Shown: positions 8,725 to 18,233, counted from the first letter of the stretch. The stretch: 19,209 nt of DNA from Sedimenticola sp. (GCA_030619405.1 JAUXBK010000018.1:1-19209), one strand, 5' to 3'. The notes: generated from the letters alone by a model not told the origin. A program made the numbers and translations.

Positions 8725-9890
8725 TTCAGCCCCCCCGGGGTCTCTGGTCCCTCGAACCGGAGTTCGTAATCGATGCGGACCAGGATACCGATCACCAGGC
8801 AGGCGACGATGATGCTGTTGCCGCCATAGCTCATCAGTGGCAGGGTGAGGCCCTTGGTGGGGAGCAACCCCATGTTGACCCCCATGTTGATGAACGCCTG
8901 TATACCGACCCAGAGTCCGAAACCCTGCGCCACATAGGACTCGAAACGGCGCCCCATGCGCTCCGCCCGGGCACCGATGCTGAAGGCGCGCCAGACGATG
9001 ACCGCGAACAGCAGCAGAATGGTCAGGGTTCCCACCAGCCCGAACTCTTCCCCGATCACCGCCATCAGAAAATCGGTGTGGGCCTCCGGCAGGTAGAACT
9101 GCTTCTGAATACCGTTTCCCAGCCCGACCCCGAACCACTCACCACGGCCGAAGGCGATCAGCGCCTGGGCCAGCTGATAGCCGCTGTTCTGGACATCGGC
9201 CCAGGGGTCGAGAAAGGCGGTCACCCGCTGCAGACGGTAGGGGGAGACGACCACCAGTGCTGCCAGAGCGACGCCGACGGTGCCGATCAGGATGCCGAAC
9301 TGCCACAAGGGGACGCCGCCCAGGAACAGCAGCCCCAGCGCAATCGCCAGCAGCACCGCCGTGGTACCAAAATCGGGCTGCTGCATGATCAGACCACTCG
9401 CTATCACCAGCAGCAGCATCGGTTTGACGAACCCCCACACGCTGCGAGTCACCTCCTGCCGACGGCGCACCAGGTAGCCGGAGATATAGATCACCAGAAA
9501 CAGCTTCATGAACTCCGAACTCTGCAGATTGAAGGGCCCGATGGGGATCCAGCGGGTAGCGCCATTGGCCTCCCGACCCAGCCCGGGGATCAGCACCAGG
9601 GCCAGCAACAGCAGTCCGACGAAATAGAGAGCGGTGCCGGCACGCTGCCAGATGGTCAGCGGCAGCCGGGTGATCAACAGCGCCCCTGCCAGCCCGATAC
9701 CCATGGCGATGAGGTGTCGGTTCACATAGTAGAAGGGGGCGGCGGGGATCCGGTGCAGAGAGGCGGAAGCCACCATCACCAGGCCCATGCCCAGCAGCGC
9801 CAGGGCGGCGAATATCAACAGCTGATCGACCGGGGGCAGGAAAGAGACCCTGCTACCCACGGAGGCCTGTGTCCGGTTGGTGCGGCTCAT
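8709..9890 (-). CDS. ftsW: Septal peptidoglycan glycosyltransferase FtsW (SEDS family)
   Basis: FtsW is the polytopic SEDS glycosyltransferase that polymerises lipid II at the septum together with FtsI. The 393-residue protein is rich in hydrophobic segments, about ten, starting after a short polar N-terminus. It contains the SEDS hallmarks GATRWIPIGPFNLQSSEFMK, QQPDFGT, the PEAHTDFLMAVIGEE loop with the catalytically essential aspartate, and PLMSYGGNS near the C-terminus. The ATG overlaps the murD stop as ATGA and the TGA stop overlaps the murG start. Length is in the family range (E. coli 414). FtsW rather than RodA is supported by the dcw position between murD and murG. Confidence 0.98.
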   Translation of the reverse strand: MSRTNRTQASVGSRVSFLPPVDQLLIFAALALLGMGLVMVASASLHRIPAAPFYYVNRHLIAMGIGLAGALLITRLPLTIWQRAGTALYFVGLLLLALVLIPGLGREANGATRWIPIGPFNLQSSEFMKLFLVIYISGYLVRRRQEVTRSVWGFVKPMLLLVIASGLIMQQPDFGTTAVLLAIALGLLFLGGVPLWQFGILIGTVGVALAALVVVSPYRLQRVTAFLDPWADVQNSGYQLAQALIAFGRGEWFGVGLGNGIQKQFYLPEAHTDFLMAVIGEEFGLVGTLTILLLFAVIVWRAFSIGARAERMGRRFESYVAQGFGLWVGIQAFINMGVNMGLLPTKGLTLPLMSYGGNSIIVACLVIGILVRIDYELRFEGPETPGGLKWARA

Positions 9891-11254
9891 GCGACCAGTC
9901 TCCTCACCGCATCCATGAACAACTCGCCCCGCTGCTCATAGTCGCGGAACATATCGAAGCTGGCGCAGGCGGGAGAGAGCAGCACCCGGTCACCCCGCCT
10001 TGCCTGCTCCGCCGCCAGGGTCACCGCCTGGTCCATATCGGCGGCGTATACCCGGGGTACACTCTGCTCCAGCACCTGTTCGATGCGCGCCGCATCCCGC
10101 CCCAGCAGCACCACCGCCCGCGCAGTGCGGGCCAGCACCGGCGCCAGCGGGGTGAAATCGGCACCCTTGGCATCCCCCCCCGCAATCACCACCGTGCGTG
10201 CACTGCCGTTATCGCTGTGCAGACCCTCCAGGGCGGCCATGCAGGCCCCGGGGTTGGTCCCCTTGGAATCGTTGTACCAGCGAACTCCGTGGTACTCCCC
10301 GACCAACTGGGTCCGATGAGGCAGCCCGCGGAAGCGGCACAAGGCATCCAGCATCGATGCCATCGACAACTCCAGGGCTGCCCCCATGGCCAGGGCCGCC
10401 AGGGCGTTAGAGAGATTGTGACGACCGGGTATCAGCAGCCGCTCCGCCGACAACAGCCACTCCCCGCCCCAGGCCAGCCAGGGCTCACCATTCCGGGCTC
10501 GAACCCCGAACTCACCCTCACCCGGCTCCCCCAGGGTGAAGAACCATTCCCGGCCCGGGCCCCCGGACATCGCCATCACCAGCGGGTCGTCCCGGTTGAA
10601 CAGCCGGTTCTCCGCCCGCAGGAAGATACGCGCCTTGGTGGCGGCATAGGCCCCGGCAGTGTCATACCGGTCCAGGTGATCGGGGCTCAGATTCAGCACT
10701 GCCGCCACTGCCGGCGCCAGTGAATAGAGCGTCTCCAGCTGGAAGCTGGAGAGCTCCAGCAGATAGAGATCGGCGTTCTCGTCCAGCAGATCCAGCGCCG
10801 GCCGGCCCAGGTTCCCGCCCATCTGCACCCGGCGCCCGGCGGCTGCCGCCATCTCCCCCAGCAGGGTGGTCACGGTGCTCTTGCCGTTGGAGCCGGTGAT
10901 TGCCGCCACCGGGCTGTTCACCACCCGGGCGAACAGCTCTATGTCACCCACCACCGGCACCCCCCGCGCCAGTGCCGTCCGGATCAGGGGCTCCTCCAGG
11001 GAGACACCGGGGCTGACCACCAGCTGCTCCGCCGCCGCGAATGCCGCGGGCTCGAAGCGACCCAGAAACAGGGCCGTGTCCGGCAGTTCTCTTGACAACT
11101 GTTTCAACCCCGGTGGCTGCTCGCGACTGTCCGTGATCGCTACGGGAACACCCCGGGCAGCCAGATAACGGGCGCAGGAGAGCCCGGTCCGGCCGAGACC
11201 GACGATCAGTGTCTTGCCCTGCCGCGGACCCTCCCGGGTCATCTCCTGCTTCAT
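9887..11254 (-). CDS. murD: UDP-N-acetylmuramoyl-L-alanine--D-glutamate ligase
   Basis: MurD is the cytoplasmic Mur ligase that adds D-glutamate to UDP-MurNAc-L-Ala. The protein is 455 residues from the chosen start. It has the N-terminal LIVGLGRTGLSCARYL UDP-binding fold, the P-loop TGSNGKSTVTTL (about 120-131), ELSSFQLET, NDSKGTNPGA and the C-terminal LLSPACASFDMF motif specific to MurD. I start it at the ATG at 11254 because GTGGAG lies 6-8 bases upstream. An in-frame ATG at 11275, one base after the mraY stop, would add seven residues and has a weaker ribosome site. A third ATG at 11242 is also possible. The TGA stop overlaps the ftsW start (ATGA). Confidence 0.97.
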   Translation of the reverse strand: MKQEMTREGPRQGKTLIVGLGRTGLSCARYLAARGVPVAITDSREQPPGLKQLSRELPDTALFLGRFEPAAFAAAEQLVVSPGVSLEEPLIRTALARGVPVVGDIELFARVVNSPVAAITGSNGKSTVTTLLGEMAAAAGRRVQMGGNLGRPALDLLDENADLYLLELSSFQLETLYSLAPAVAAVLNLSPDHLDRYDTAGAYAATKARIFLRAENRLFNRDDPLVMAMSGGPGREWFFTLGEPGEGEFGVRARNGEPWLAWGGEWLLSAERLLIPGRHNLSNALAALAMGAALELSMASMLDALCRFRGLPHRTQLVGEYHGVRWYNDSKGTNPGACMAALEGLHSDNGSARTVVIAGGDAKGADFTPLAPVLARTARAVVLLGRDAARIEQVLEQSVPRVYAADMDQAVTLAAEQARRGDRVLLSPACASFDMFRDYEQRGELFMDAVRRLVA

Positions 11255-11276
11255 TCTGGCTCCACTGTTGCCCATA

Positions 11277-12359
11277 TCAACGGATCTTCAGGCTGGAGAG
11301 GCCGATCAACACCAGGATCACGGTGACGATCCAGAAACGCACGATGACCCGGGGCTCCGGCCACCCTTTGAGCTCAAAGTGATGGTGCAGCGGTGCCATA
11401 CGAAAGATGCGCCGGCCGGTCAGCTTGAACGATGCCACCTGCAGCATCACCGACACCGTCTCCATCACGAATACCCCGCCCATGACCACCAGCACCAGCT
11501 CCTGGCGGACGATCACCGTCACCACACCCAGGGCAGCACCCAGGGCCAGGGCCCCCACATCGCCCATGAACACCTGCGCCGGATAGGCGTTGAACCAGAG
11601 AAAACCAAGCCCGGCCCCGGCCAGGGCGCCACAGAACACGGCCATCTCGCCGACACCGGGGAGCTGGGGAATCAGCAGATAACTGGCGATCTGGGCGTGA
11701 CCCGAGACGTAGGCGAAGATCGCCAGCGCCCCCGCCACCAGCACCGTCGGCATGACCGCCAGCCCGTCCAGCCCGTCAGTCAGGTTGACCGCGTTGCTGG
11801 TGCCAACGATGACGAAATAGGTCAGCGCCACATACCAGAGCCCCAGATCGATCACCACACTCTTGACGAAGGGTATGATCAGCTGGGTCTCCGCCGGCAG
11901 CGTGGCGGTGTAATAGAGGAACAGTGCCGCCCCCAGCCCCACCACCGACTGCCACAGATACTTGTAGCGCGCGGTCAGGCCCCTGGGGTCGTTGAGTACC
12001 AGCTTTTTATAGTCATCGACGAAACCGATGATGCCGAACAACAGGGTCACCACCAGCACCACCCAGACATAGCGGTTGTTCAGGTCGGCCCATAACAGGG
12101 TGGCGATGGTCACCGCCACCAGCAGCAGGGCACCGCCCATGGTGGGGGTCCCGGACTTGGAGAGGTGGCTCTGGGGACCATCCGTTCTCACCGTCTGCCC
12201 GATCTGATGAAAGGTGAGGCGGCGGATCATCACCGGACCGACCATGAACGAGATGATCAGGGCGGTCAGCACCCCCAGGATGACCCGCAGGGTGAGATAC
12301 TGGAACACGTTGAAGCCGGTGTGGTAGTGGGCCAGGTATTCGGTGAGATAGAGCAGCAT
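11277..12359 (-). CDS. mraY: Phospho-N-acetylmuramoyl-pentapeptide transferase (lipid I synthase)
   Basis: MraY is the ten-helix membrane enzyme that transfers phospho-MurNAc-pentapeptide to undecaprenyl phosphate, giving lipid I. From the ATG at 12359 the protein is exactly 360 residues, as in E. coli. Visible motifs are TPTMGG (71-76), the Mg-binding VDDYKK with Asp115 and Asp116, NLTDGLDGLA (192-201), the catalytic FMGDVGALALG with Asp267, and PLHHHFELKG near the C-terminus. The start follows the murF TGA by one base (TGATATG). An upstream in-frame extension lies inside murF and lacks membrane character, so I rejected it. Confidence 0.99.
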   Translation of the reverse strand: MLLYLTEYLAHYHTGFNVFQYLTLRVILGVLTALIISFMVGPVMIRRLTFHQIGQTVRTDGPQSHLSKSGTPTMGGALLLVAVTIATLLWADLNNRYVWVVLVVTLLFGIIGFVDDYKKLVLNDPRGLTARYKYLWQSVVGLGAALFLYYTATLPAETQLIIPFVKSVVIDLGLWYVALTYFVIVGTSNAVNLTDGLDGLAVMPTVLVAGALAIFAYVSGHAQIASYLLIPQLPGVGEMAVFCGALAGAGLGFLWFNAYPAQVFMGDVGALALGAALGVVTVIVRQELVLVVMGGVFVMETVSVMLQVASFKLTGRRIFRMAPLHHHFELKGWPEPRVIVRFWIVTVILVLIGLSSLKIR

Positions 12360-12360
12360 A

Positions 12361-13725
12361 TCAGGCGTCCCCCCGGTCGGCGAGCGCGCTGACGACCCGT
12401 TCCATCCCGGCACTCCGGGAACCCTTCACCAGCACCAGATCGCCCGCCTCCAGCTCCTGCTGCAGCGACTCGATCAAGCGCTCGCGCCGGTCGAAGCTGC
12501 GCCCACCGGCACCAAACCGGGCGGCCGCCCGCCCAGCCTCTCCAACCGCGTAGAGATACTGGACCCCGGCACTCCGCGCCAACCCCCCGATCTCCTCGTA
12601 GAAACGGTGCGCCTCCTGCCCCATCTCCGCCAGTTCCCCCAGCACCAGAAAGCGGCGCCCGGGAACCGAGGTCAACACCCCGATGGCCGCAGCCACCGAG
12701 TCCGGGTTGGCGTTGTAGGTGTCGTCTATCAGGCGCACCCCACCCGCGCCGGCCAGCGGCTGCAGCCGGCCTTTGACCGGTTCCAACCGTTCGAAGCCAG
12801 CCCGGATCACCGCCGGCTCGGCCCCCAGCTCTGCTGCCGCTGCAATGGCTGCGAGGGCGTTCAGCCGGTTGTGCCGGCCCGCCAGCGGGTACTCGATCTC
12901 CAGCTCTCCGCCAGCAGTGACGACCGGGAAACGGCTTGAAAACCCCCCCTCGTCCCAGCGAAACTCCACCCCCTGTTCCGGGCTCCAGACATCGGCCCGA
13001 TTACGGATACCGAAGGTACGGCCGGGGCGACCCGAAGCGAGCTCCTGCCACAGGGACGCGGAGGGGTCATCGGCGTTGTAGATGAACCGACCGGCGTCTG
13101 CCAGACCCTGGATGATCTCGGCCTTGGCCCGGGCCACGCCATCGACGTTGCCAAAGCCCTCGAGGTGGGCCCGGCCTGCATTGGTGATGAGCGCCACGTC
13201 CGGCCGGGCGATGCGACTCAGATAACCGATCTCCCCCTTACTGCTGGCCCCCATCTCGACCACCGCATAGGCCTGCTGCTGCAATTGCAGCAGGGTCAGC
13301 GGCAGGCCGATGGCGTTGTTCAGGTTGCCTCGGGTGGCGAGGAGATCACCCTGAAAACCGAGAATCGACGCCAGCATCTCCTTGACCGTGGTCTTGCCGT
13401 TGCTGCCGGTCACCGCCACCAACGAGGTCGGACTGGCCTGGCGCCAGAGCCCCGCCAGCCGACCCAGTCCGACCAGGGTATCCGCCACCTGCAGGGCCGG
13501 CAGGGGGAGACTTCCGCCACGACTGACGATGGCCCCCACCGCCCCCCTCTCCAGTGCCTGACCCAGGTGATCATGACCGTCGAAGCGGGGACCCTGCAGC
13601 GAAACGAACAGGTCGCCCGGCTGCAGGGTGCGGCTGTCCGTACTTACCCGGGTGAAGGCCACGTCGACCCCCAGCAGCCGCCCCTGCAGCGGGACCGTGA
13701 GTTCGGAAAGAGAGAATCCGATCAT
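12361..13725 (-). CDS. murF: UDP-N-acetylmuramoyl-tripeptide--D-alanyl-D-alanine ligase
   Basis: MurF is the cytoplasmic Mur ligase that adds the D-Ala-D-Ala dipeptide made by Ddl, completing UDP-MurNAc-pentapeptide. The 454-residue protein has a MurF-type N-terminal domain (VSTDSRTLQPGDLFVSL), the P-loop TGSNGKTTVKEM (106-117), the GASSKGEI stretch, and DDTYNANPDS, a MurF C-terminal signature. Length fits the family (E. coli 452). The ATG overlaps the murE stop as ATGA, and the TGA stop sits one base before the mraY ATG, so coupling on both sides is likely. Nothing unusual is visible. Confidence 0.98.
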   Translation of the reverse strand: MIGFSLSELTVPLQGRLLGVDVAFTRVSTDSRTLQPGDLFVSLQGPRFDGHDHLGQALERGAVGAIVSRGGSLPLPALQVADTLVGLGRLAGLWRQASPTSLVAVTGSNGKTTVKEMLASILGFQGDLLATRGNLNNAIGLPLTLLQLQQQAYAVVEMGASSKGEIGYLSRIARPDVALITNAGRAHLEGFGNVDGVARAKAEIIQGLADAGRFIYNADDPSASLWQELASGRPGRTFGIRNRADVWSPEQGVEFRWDEGGFSSRFPVVTAGGELEIEYPLAGRHNRLNALAAIAAAAELGAEPAVIRAGFERLEPVKGRLQPLAGAGGVRLIDDTYNANPDSVAAAIGVLTSVPGRRFLVLGELAEMGQEAHRFYEEIGGLARSAGVQYLYAVGEAGRAAARFGAGGRSFDRRERLIESLQQELEAGDLVLVKGSRSAGMERVVSALADRGDA

Positions 13726-15257
13726 CCCGTCGGCCCCGCCAGCGCTGCACGCACCTGTTCCCGGTCGCTGAACGGTAGCGTCTCGCTGCCCACCAGCTGG
13801 ACCGTCTCGTGCCCCTTCCCCGCCACCAGCACCAGATCACCTGCACTGGCTTCCTGGATGGCGGTCCGAATCGCCTGCCTGCGATCACGTATCACCCCGG
13901 CGTGGCCCGGCGCTTTCATCCCGGAGAGGATCTCCCAGACAATGGCATCGCCGTTTTCGGTCCGTGGATTGTCATCAGTGACGAATGCCCGATCCGCCAG
14001 GGACTCAGCAATGGCACCCATCAGCGGCCGTTTGCCCCGGTCCCGGTCCCCGCCACAGCCGAACACGCAGATCAGGCGCCCGTTTGCGTGATCTCTCAGC
14101 GCCACCAGGGTCTGCTCCAGTGCATCCGGGGTGTGGGCGTAGTCCACCACCACCAGCGGGTTCCCGCCCCCGCCGAAGCGCTCCATGCGTCCAGGTACCG
14201 TCTCCACGGCGGCCAGTCTCTGCAACGCCTCCGGCAGTGCTATCCCCCGCTGCAGCAACACCGCTAATACCGCCAGCAGATTGCTGACGTTGAAACGCCC
14301 CAGCAGCGGGGTCACCAACTCCCCTTCACCCCAGCTGCCGGCGATGCGAATTCGCATACCCGCTTCCGTGGATTCGATGCCGGTGGCCTGCAGCCAGCGG
14401 TCCAGGCCCGGGATGCCGCTGGCATCGACAGCAATGGCGTAACCAATCCGTACCAGGTAACGGGACGCCCCATTCAGCAGCTCCTGGCCAAACGGGTCAT
14501 CGACATTGAACACGGCGCTCTCGATACCCGGCATCCGGAACAATCGTCCCTTCGCCTCTGCATAGCTGGTCATGGTGCCGTGGTAGTCCAGATGATCCTG
14601 GCTCAGGTTGGTTAACACCACCGACTCGAAGCGAACACCGGCGACCCGACCCTGATCCAGCGCGTGGGATGAGACCTCCATGGCGACCACCTTGGCTCCC
14701 CGGTCACGCATGCCCGCAAGCAGCGCCTGCAACCGGACCGGGTCCGGCGTGGTGTGACTGGCACTCTCCAGCTCACCCGGAAAACCGTAGCCCAGGGTAC
14801 CGATCACCCCGCAACGGGTCTCCGGCATCAGCGCCTGGGCCAGGAACTGACTGCAGCTGGTCTTGCCGTTGGTGCCGGTAAAGCCGATCAGGCTCAGCTT
14901 CTCGCTCGGGTTGCCATGGAAACGGCCGGCGATGGTGCTGACCTGGCCACCAAGTCCACCCACCACGATCAGCGGAACCGGCAGCTCAGCCGACAGCCGG
15001 GTAACCCGCCGGGAAGTCCAGGCGTGCCCCGGCTCGCAGATCACCGCGGCGGCACCCCGATCCAGCGCCTGCCGCACAAAATCCAGCCCATGCCGCCCAG
15101 TCCCGGCACAGGCCAGAAACAGACCGCCAGGCGCCACCGCCCGGCTGTCCAGGGTAACGGAAGTAACCTGACGATCCAGCTCCACCGGCAGCGGTGTGAT
15201 AGCCGCAAGCAGGTCGGTGAGTCGAATGCCGGGGCGGGGTTCGCGGACCGTCATCAT
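13722..15257 (-). CDS. murE: UDP-N-acetylmuramoyl-L-alanyl-D-glutamate--2,6-diaminopimelate ligase
   Basis: MurE is the cytoplasmic ligase that adds the third stem residue. The 511-residue protein has the P-loop GTNGKTS (128-134), MEVSSHALDQGR (193-204), YAEAKGRLF with the lysine (236) that is carbamylated in Mur ligases, and FGCGGDRDRGKR. DNPRTE begins at 429; the DNPR signature selects meso-diaminopimelate, so the wall is the Gram-negative A1-gamma type. The start region is ATGATG: the first ATG overlaps the ftsI TGA as ATGA, and the second is one codon in. Length is slightly above E. coli MurE (495). Confidence 0.98.
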   Translation of the reverse strand: MMTVREPRPGIRLTDLLAAITPLPVELDRQVTSVTLDSRAVAPGGLFLACAGTGRHGLDFVRQALDRGAAAVICEPGHAWTSRRVTRLSAELPVPLIVVGGLGGQVSTIAGRFHGNPSEKLSLIGFTGTNGKTSCSQFLAQALMPETRCGVIGTLGYGFPGELESASHTTPDPVRLQALLAGMRDRGAKVVAMEVSSHALDQGRVAGVRFESVVLTNLSQDHLDYHGTMTSYAEAKGRLFRMPGIESAVFNVDDPFGQELLNGASRYLVRIGYAIAVDASGIPGLDRWLQATGIESTEAGMRIRIAGSWGEGELVTPLLGRFNVSNLLAVLAVLLQRGIALPEALQRLAAVETVPGRMERFGGGGNPLVVVDYAHTPDALEQTLVALRDHANGRLICVFGCGGDRDRGKRPLMGAIAESLADRAFVTDDNPRTENGDAIVWEILSGMKAPGHAGVIRDRRQAIRTAIQEASAGDLVLVAGKGHETVQLVGSETLPFSDREQVRAALAGPTG

Positions 15258-17020
15258 TTCACACGCCCCGCAGCGGCGAGGCGCTGCCCCTGTGTCTCCA
15301 GGGCATCCGGCGCAATGTTGAGCAATCGCATCGCACCTGCCATCACCCGGGCGAACACCGGGGCCGCCACCTGGCCCCCGTAGTACTTGCCCGCCGCCGG
15401 CTCATCGATCATCACCACCATCACCAGCCGTGGAGCGCTGGCGGGGATCATACCGGCGAACACTGCCAGATATCTATCCTTGGAGTAGCCACCAGCCACA
15501 CTCTTCTTGACCGTCCCGGTCTTGCCCGCCACCCGGTAACCGGGCACGGCGGCCCGGGGTGCCGTACCCTCGGTGGAAACCACCTTCTCCAGCATCGTGC
15601 GCAGTGCCCGTGTGCTGTCCGCACCTATCACCCGCTCTCCCTCCGGCGGCTGATTCAGGCGCAGCAGGGAGATCGGCCGCCGCACCCCGTCCGCCCCCAG
15701 CACCGAGTAAGCCCGGGCCAGCTGCAGCGCGGTGACCGACAGCCCATAACCAAAGGAGAGGGTTGCCTGATCGATTCTGGCCCAGCGTTCGAACGGGGTG
15801 AGCTGACCGTTCGCCTCCCCCGGGAAACCGGTGTCGGTCGGGTCACCAAACCCCACCTTGGAGTAGAGCGACCAGAGCGCCTCCCGGGGCAGGTCCAGGG
15901 CAATCTTGCTGGCGCCCACGTTACTGGATTTGCGAATCACGGTAGTCAGATCGATCAATCCCAGGTTGTCGTGATCCCGCACCCGGTTCCTCCCTACCTT
16001 GATATAACCGGGGGAGGTATCGATCAGGGTCTCCGGGCGATAGTTCCCGGACTCCAGGGCGGCAGCGACGGTGAACGGCTTCATGGTGGAGCCCGGCTCG
16101 AACACGTCGGTCACGGCCCGGTTGCGAAAGCGGCCCCGACGTCCCCGTTTCGAACCATTGGGGTTGTAGGAGGGCTGATTGACCATAGCCAGTACCTCGC
16201 CGGTAGCCACGTCCAGGATCACCGCCGTCCCCGCTTTGGCCTTGTTCCGGGTAACTGCCGCCTTCAACTCCCGGTAGGCGAGGAACTGCAACCGGCGATC
16301 GATACTGAGCGCCAGTTCCTTCCCCGGTCTCGGCGGCTGAATGCTCTCCACATCCTTCACCACCCGAGAGTGACCATCCCGGAGCACCCGCTTGCGCCCG
16401 GGAGACCCCCGCAACCATTGATCATAGGCCAGCTCCAACCCCTCCTGACCCCGATCATCCACATTGGTAAAGCCGACCACATGGGCGAACACCTCAGCGC
16501 CGGGATAGTAGCGACGATACTCACGCTGCAGCCCCAACCCACTGATCGTCTCTCGCTTCAGTACCTCACCCAACCGGTCTACCAGATCCGGGTTGACCCG
16601 CCGTTTGAGATAGACGAAGGAACGGTTACTGTGCCGGGCCAGCAGTTGCCGTATGGAATCCACCTTCAACCCCAGTACCTTTGCCAGGGGTGCCAGCACC
16701 CGCCGATCCGGGGAGAGCAGCCGTGGGTTGGCCCACACCGAATCCACCGGGGTGCTGATCGCCAGCGGCTGGCCTTTCCGATCGGTGATCATTCCCCGGT
16801 GAGCCGGCACCTCCACCACCTTCAGATGGCGCCGCTGACCTTCATTCTGGAGAAAATCGGTCTCGAATATCTGCTGGTCAACCGCCCGCCACGCGAGAAC
16901 GGCGCCAGCAACCGCGAGCAGACTCAACAGAAACCAGCGCCGCGCCCGATAACTCGGCGCCACCACCGGCTTATCCCGCTTCGCTTTCGCCTTGCGTTTT
17001 TTCTGTTTCACCAGCGCCAT
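15254..17020 (-). CDS. ftsI: Septal peptidoglycan transpeptidase FtsI (PBP3)
   Basis: FtsI is the class B penicillin-binding protein that crosslinks septal peptidoglycan in complex with FtsW. From the ATG at 17020 it is 588 residues, the same as E. coli. It has a very basic cytoplasmic tail (KQKKRKAKAKRDK), one membrane helix around 28-46, a pedestal domain with RGMITDRKG near 75-83, and a transpeptidase domain holding STMK (311-314, catalytic Ser311), SSN (365-367) and KTGT (500-503). The frame extends 42 residues further into ftsL, but that part has no family likeness. The start lies two bases after the ftsL stop. The C-terminal end overlaps murE by ATGA. Confidence 0.99.
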   Translation of the reverse strand: MALVKQKKRKAKAKRDKPVVAPSYRARRWFLLSLLAVAGAVLAWRAVDQQIFETDFLQNEGQRRHLKVVEVPAHRGMITDRKGQPLAISTPVDSVWANPRLLSPDRRVLAPLAKVLGLKVDSIRQLLARHSNRSFVYLKRRVNPDLVDRLGEVLKRETISGLGLQREYRRYYPGAEVFAHVVGFTNVDDRGQEGLELAYDQWLRGSPGRKRVLRDGHSRVVKDVESIQPPRPGKELALSIDRRLQFLAYRELKAAVTRNKAKAGTAVILDVATGEVLAMVNQPSYNPNGSKRGRRGRFRNRAVTDVFEPGSTMKPFTVAAALESGNYRPETLIDTSPGYIKVGRNRVRDHDNLGLIDLTTVIRKSSNVGASKIALDLPREALWSLYSKVGFGDPTDTGFPGEANGQLTPFERWARIDQATLSFGYGLSVTALQLARAYSVLGADGVRRPISLLRLNQPPEGERVIGADSTRALRTMLEKVVSTEGTAPRAAVPGYRVAGKTGTVKKSVAGGYSKDRYLAVFAGMIPASAPRLVMVVMIDEPAAGKYYGGQVAAPVFARVMAGAMRLLNIAPDALETQGQRLAAAGRVK

Positions 17021-17022
17021 AT

Positions 17023-17295
17023 TCAGGGCCCGACCACCATCATCTCTTCTGTTCTGGGCAGATGCATCTGCAGCTGTTTGCTCGCGATCCGTGCCACCCG
17101 GCCATGGGTGGCCCAGGTGCTCTGTTCCAGCTGCAGACGCCCCCACTCCACCTCGATCGCATCCCGCTCTGCCCGCAGCGTCTGCAGCTGCACGAAATAT
17201 TTACGCGAGGTGTATTTGGCATAGACCACCCCCACAGCCGAAGCGAGCACGGACACCCCCAGAAACAGCAGCAGGAACAGCTGCGCCCGGCTCAT
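17023..17295 (-). CDS. ftsL: Cell division protein FtsL
   Basis: FtsL is a small bitopic protein that forms the FtsQLB complex and helps activate FtsWI. The 90-residue product has one membrane helix at about 5-25 (QLFLLLFLGVSVLASAVGVV) and then a predicted periplasmic coiled coil at about 30-70 with heptad-spaced leucines, ending in LQMHLPRTEEMMVV. The conserved W...ATHGRVARIASKQLQM stretch is typical of FtsL. The cytoplasmic tail is only about four residues, much shorter than in E. coli FtsL (121 aa, tail of roughly 35). The ATG overlaps the rsmH stop (ATGA). Identity rests on size, topology and position between rsmH and ftsI. Confidence 0.96.
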   Translation of the reverse strand: MSRAQLFLLLFLGVSVLASAVGVVYAKYTSRKYFVQLQTLRAERDAIEVEWGRLQLEQSTWATHGRVARIASKQLQMHLPRTEEMMVVGP

Positions 17296-18233
17296 GCCAG
17301 CCGCTCCGCAACCCGCAGCACCGCACTGCGTGCCCTCGGGTTCTCTCTGACCTCTTCCGGGGAGGAGCGCAGCACCTTGCCGATGCCCTTCAGTCGGGGA
17401 CAGAGCTGTGTCTGGGTAACCGGCACACCGGGCGGAAACCGGTCGCCGCGCCTGTGGTCCCGGATAAAACGCTTGACGATACGATCTTCCAGGGAGTGAA
17501 AACTGATCACCACCAGGCGGCCGCCGATGGTCAGCACCTCCAGGGCCTGATCGAGGCCGTCACGCAGATCTTCCAGTTCCCGGTTGATATGGATCCGGAT
17601 CGCCTGGAAGCTGCGGGTGGCCGGATGCCTGCCCTTTTCCCGTACCGGCACCGCAGCGGTGATGATCTCTGCCAGGCGTGCGGTCGTGTCGATCGGCTCC
17701 CGTTCCCGGGCAGTCAGGATGGCGGTGGCGATACGCCGGGCAAACCGCTCCTCTCCATACGCCTTGAGCACCCGGATGATCTCCCCCGCCTCCGCCTCTG
17801 TCAGCCAGCGGGCGGCCGTCATGCCGGTGGAGTTGTCCATGCGCATATCCAGCGGGCCCTCTTCCATAAAGCTGAAACCCCGCTCTGGTCGGTCCAGCTG
17901 GGGCGAAGAAACCCCGAGATCCAGCAGCAGGCTATTCACTGCACCGGTCCACGCCCTGTGGTCGGTAAATCTCTTCAGCATACCGAATGAACCCTGCTCT
18001 ATATGGAAGCGCGGATCAGCGCCAAAACGTTCACGACCGAAAGCCACAGCATCCGGATCCTTATCGATGGCCAGCAGGGCACCCTGCCGACCCAGCAACC
18101 CCAGGATGGCCCCGCTGTGACCCCCCCGGCCAAAGGTCCCGTCCACACAACGATCTCCCGGCGCGATGTTCAGTGCTGCTACTGCCTCCTGAAACAGCAC
18201 CGGCCGATGTTCAGCGGACTCTGGGACGATCAA
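17292..18233 (-). CDS. rsmH: 16S rRNA (cytosine1402-N4)-methyltransferase
   Basis: RsmH (formerly MraW) methylates N4 of C1402 in the decoding centre of 16S rRNA using S-adenosylmethionine. The 313-residue protein shows the N-terminal HRPVLFQEAV, the SAM-binding DGTFGRGGHS (31-40), LAIDKDP, LLDLGVSSPQLD, GPLDMRMD, the YGEERFA region and the C-terminal ISFHSLEDRIVKRF. The start is inferred as TTG at 18231-18233: it is the only start codon in frame upstream of the conserved histidine, and GAGAGGG lies 8 bases before it. An ATG seven bases upstream is out of frame. It is separated from mraZ by 142 bp and overlaps ftsL by ATGA. Confidence 0.97.
   Translation of the reverse strand: MIVPESAEHRPVLFQEAVAALNIAPGDRCVDGTFGRGGHSGAILGLLGRQGALLAIDKDPDAVAFGRERFGADPRFHIEQGSFGMLKRFTDHRAWTGAVNSLLLDLGVSSPQLDRPERGFSFMEEGPLDMRMDNSTGMTAARWLTEAEAGEIIRVLKAYGEERFARRIATAILTAREREPIDTTARLAEIITAAVPVREKGRHPATRSFQAIRIHINRELEDLRDGLDQALEVLTIGGRLVVISFHSLEDRIVKRFIRDHRRGDRFPPGVPVTQTQLCPRLKGIGKVLRSSPEEVRENPRARSAVLRVAERLA

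Noticed and set aside
8725..9138. Upstream extension of the murG frame to 9138
   Set aside because: It lies wholly within ftsW, and the translation there is a frame-shifted shadow of FtsW; MurG homology begins at MGARV.
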